The notes under the pieces: model-generated
Databases searched by the model: none
Told to the model about the DNA's origin: nothing
What the model saw: only the letters and a program-made list of their open reading frames with translations
Shown: positions 61,985-64,000 of the stretch, one piece after another
Position numbering within the stretch: the stretch's first letter is position 1
How the letters are laid out: each line of letters begins with the position of its first letter
Source: CAWDMC01 sp963803295
GTDB lineage: Bacteria; Acidobacteriota; Terriglobia; UBA7540
Assembly (NCBI GenBank): GCA_963803295.1
Contig: CAWDMC010000009.1
Span: forward strand, 558,001-622,000
Direction of reading: 5' to 3'
Length of the DNA stretch: 64,000 bases
Made by a program: the position numbers and the translations under genes

Positions 61985-64000
61985 ATGCATGTTCCCATCA
62001 GAAAACTGCTGCTGCTCGGCTTGACCATCACGATTCTCGGGTTCTCCACCGCGTCCTCCTGTCTTGCCGAGACGCACGACCTGAAGGGCCAGGTGTTGGA
62101 CGACAAGGGCTCGCCGATTGTGTCCGCTTCGTGCACTTTGAACGGTCCTACCTTATCCGACCGGGGAGTGACGGTAACGAGCGCTGGTAAAGGAGAGTTT
62201 GAGTTCCAGGGATTGGCGCCAGGCATCTACTCGCTCTCCTGCGCGGCTCTCGGATATCAGCCGGTGTTCAAGAATTCCCTTGAGATCACGGCGGAAGCGT
62301 CTCCGGAGATCGAGATCACGTTGCCTCGCGAGATCATGGTGCGACAAACCGTGGAAGTAAAGGAAAAGGCCCCCACCGTTGCTCAGCAAAGTGGAAATCA
62401 GACCTCGACCTTGAGCGCGCCTCAACTGATGGCACTACCGCTTATTCAGCAGAAGTTCCTGGCAGCGCTGCCGTTGACGCCGGGGGTCGTCCGTACTCCG
62501 GACGGCAAAATCAACATCAAGGGTGTCGTTGAAAGTCAGGGCCTCTTGATGGTTGACTCGGCCGAACTGGTGGACCCGGTGACGGGCGCCTTTTCTATAC
62601 AGATCCCGCTCGATGCCGTTGAATCGCTGCACGTCTACAAAAGCACCTATCAAACTGAGTACGGAAGGTTCTCGGGCGGACTCACCACGGTTGAATCGAA
62701 GCCTCCGTCTGACCAGTTCCACTGGGAGCTGAACGATTTTGTTCCGTCTCCTCGCGTCAAGTCTGGCCACATCGTCGGGATAGCTGATGATGAGCCGCGC
62801 CTCTATATTACCGGTCCGGTGTGGCGGAGCCGCTTGAATGTCTCGGAGTCTCTTGAATACAACCTGATCAAGCAGCCGGTGCGCGGCCTTTCTTATCCCG
62901 ACAACGAGATCAAGACCCAAGGCTTCAATTCCTTCACTACCTTTCAGTACATTATCTCCCCCCAGAACCTGATGTCGTTCCACGTCGATCTGTTTCCGCT
63001 GCGTCGGGAATTCGCCAACATCAACTCGCTGATACCCCGGCCCGCCTCCGAGAATTACGGCCAGCACGGATTCTCCGCCAACGCCGTCGATCGCTACCTG
63101 TTCCCTTCTGGCAGTATTCTCACTACCCTGTTCCAGTACATGAAATTCGACAGCTATGCGCACGGGCAAGGCATCGGAGACATGCTGATTACGCCCGACG
63201 GCTGGGGCGGCAACTATTTCAATGCTTACTCGAGGTACGGACATCAGACAGAGTTTCTACAGAACCTCGAACTTGCTCCGCGGCAATGGAACGGGCGGCA
63301 CAACTTCAAAGTGGGCGGAGATTTTCTTCACCGCTTCTATGAGGGTAGCAGCGTCTCGCGGCCGGTTAAATTGCTGCGCCCCGACGGCTCGCTGGCCCAG
63401 CAGATCGATTTCCAGGGGCCAGGCAAATTGACTGGCAAAGACACCGAGGTTTCCGTTTTCGGGCAGGATCAGTGGGCCTTCAATGACAAACTGGCGCTGA
63501 GCTACGGCGTTCGTTTCACTACCCAAAGCATCGGCGAGCCGGCAGCCTTCGCTCCGCGGACCAGCTTAGTGTACTCACCCAGCAAGTCCGGCCGCACAAT
63601 TCTCAGGGCGGGTTTTGGCGTGTTTTACGACCGCGTCCCTTTGCTTGCCGGCGATTTCACGGAGAATCCTACGCGCTCGATCACCAGTTTCGACACCGCG
63701 GGACAACCGCTCGGCGCCCCTGTCGTCTACCCGAATGCCTATATCAAAGTCGAAGAGAATGGACAGCTCGTTGTCCCATCCCGAAACCGTCTCGATTCCA
63801 CCCCGTTCAACACCACCTGGAATCTGGAAGTGGACCAGGAAATCCGGCCTAACATGCTGGTGCGCGTGAGCTATCTCTCGAGCCGTACCTATCGTCAGTT
63901 CGTGGCCAGTCCGCTGAACTTGCCCCAGTCAGGACCAACGCTGTTGCTGACGAACAACGGCGGATCGCGATACCACGAAACCGAGGTCACCTTTCGTTAT
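61985..64000 (+). CDS. Oar-like TonB-dependent receptor, N-terminal part (cut by window edge)
   Basis: 672 codons from the ATG at 61985, open to the window end. Signal peptide (KLLLLGLTITILGFSTASSC), carboxypeptidase-regulatory-like domain (LKGQVLDDKGSPIVSASCTL, GLAPGIYSLSCAALGYQP), plug (LSAPQLMALPLIQQKFLAAL, GVVESQGLLMVDSAELVDP, YKSTYQTEYGRFSGGLTTVE), then barrel strands (EVSVFGQDQWAFNDKLALSY, ILRAGFGVFYDRVPLLAG). It differs from the receptor at 6589-10129 and is intact in the part seen. Substrate unknown. Confidence 0.85.
   Translation, partial: MHVPIRKLLLLGLTITILGFSTASSCLAETHDLKGQVLDDKGSPIVSASCTLNGPTLSDRGVTVTSAGKGEFEFQGLAPGIYSLSCAALGYQPVFKNSLEITAEASPEIEITLPREIMVRQTVEVKEKAPTVAQQSGNQTSTLSAPQLMALPLIQQKFLAALPLTPGVVRTPDGKINIKGVVESQGLLMVDSAELVDPVTGAFSIQIPLDAVESLHVYKSTYQTEYGRFSGGLTTVESKPPSDQFHWELNDFVPSPRVKSGHIVGIADDEPRLYITGPVWRSRLNVSESLEYNLIKQPVRGLSYPDNEIKTQGFNSFTTFQYIISPQNLMSFHVDLFPLRREFANINSLIPRPASENYGQHGFSANAVDRYLFPSGSILTTLFQYMKFDSYAHGQGIGDMLITPDGWGGNYFNAYSRYGHQTEFLQNLELAPRQWNGRHNFKVGGDFLHRFYEGSSVSRPVKLLRPDGSLAQQIDFQGPGKLTGKDTEVSVFGQDQWAFNDKLALSYGVRFTTQSIGEPAAFAPRTSLVYSPSKSGRTILRAGFGVFYDRVPLLAGDFTENPTRSITSFDTAGQPLGAPVVYPNAYIKVEENGQLVVPSRNRLDSTPFNTTWNLEVDQEIRPNMLVRVSYLSSRTYRQFVASPLNLPQSGPTLLLTNNGGSRYHETEVTFRY

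Overview
The window looks like a chromosomal piece of an acidobacterium (phylum Acidobacteriota). The evidence is GC-rich DNA, two very large Oar-type TonB-dependent outer-membrane proteins with an N-terminal carboxypeptidase-regulatory-like domain, a pro-kumamolisin/S53 peptidase with bacterial Ig-like repeats, an SBBP/choice-of-anchor-D giant, many ECF sigma factors, and BshC. The genus cannot be told from this sequence. No tRNA, rRNA or CRISPR array was found. Many genes carry a single-base frame break (about ten sites), so either the assembly has indel errors or several accessory genes are decaying.

Layout. 1-10.4 kb: a leftward carbohydrate-utilisation block (two GH99-like paralogues, two tandem secreted paralogues of unknown function, a Tat-exported six-hairpin glycosidase, an Oar-like receptor), divergent from a regulator that joins an IclR-type helix-turn-helix to a sugar-binding-protein-like domain. 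11.7-23.2 kb: one long rightward run with a sigma70-type promoter, encoding a five-gene peptide ABC importer, then by ATGA overlaps an ECF sigma factor and a TPR-CHAT protease, then a putative 35-residue membrane peptide, a zinc-finger protein and a secreted subtilase. This is the most interesting system in the window. 23.5-24.8 kb: an XRE regulator with its own palindromic sites and an IS630-type transposase remnant.

25-29.6 kb: an amidohydrolase, leuB and leuA (leucine synthesis). 30.1-32.8 kb: a cytoplasmic-looking subtilase paired with a metallophosphoesterase. 33-34.7 kb: a zinc-ribbon membrane protein and an anti-sigma/ECF-sigma pair. 35-36.1 kb: a PIN-toxin/antitoxin operon with a likely leaderless promoter, followed by a small membrane protein. 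36.3-40.3 kb: MTA phosphorylase, a metallo-hydrolase, MeaB and an acyl-CoA dehydrogenase, suggesting propionate or branched-chain acid breakdown. 40.6-44.3 kb: a TPR protein, threonine aldolase, HemW and YjbQ.

44.4-57.7 kb: exported proteins (S53 peptidase with 103-residue tandem repeats, a lipoprotein, an SBBP-repeat giant interrupted by hairpin repeats and a heptamer tract), with BshC and a GT39-type glycosyltransferase between them. 57.8-59.8 kb: a group II intron with visible domain V. 59.9-64 kb: an envelope protein, a chlorite-dismutase-family protein and the start of a second Oar-like receptor, cut by the window end. Two families of small palindromic repeats are scattered through the intergenic DNA and inside the SBBP gene.
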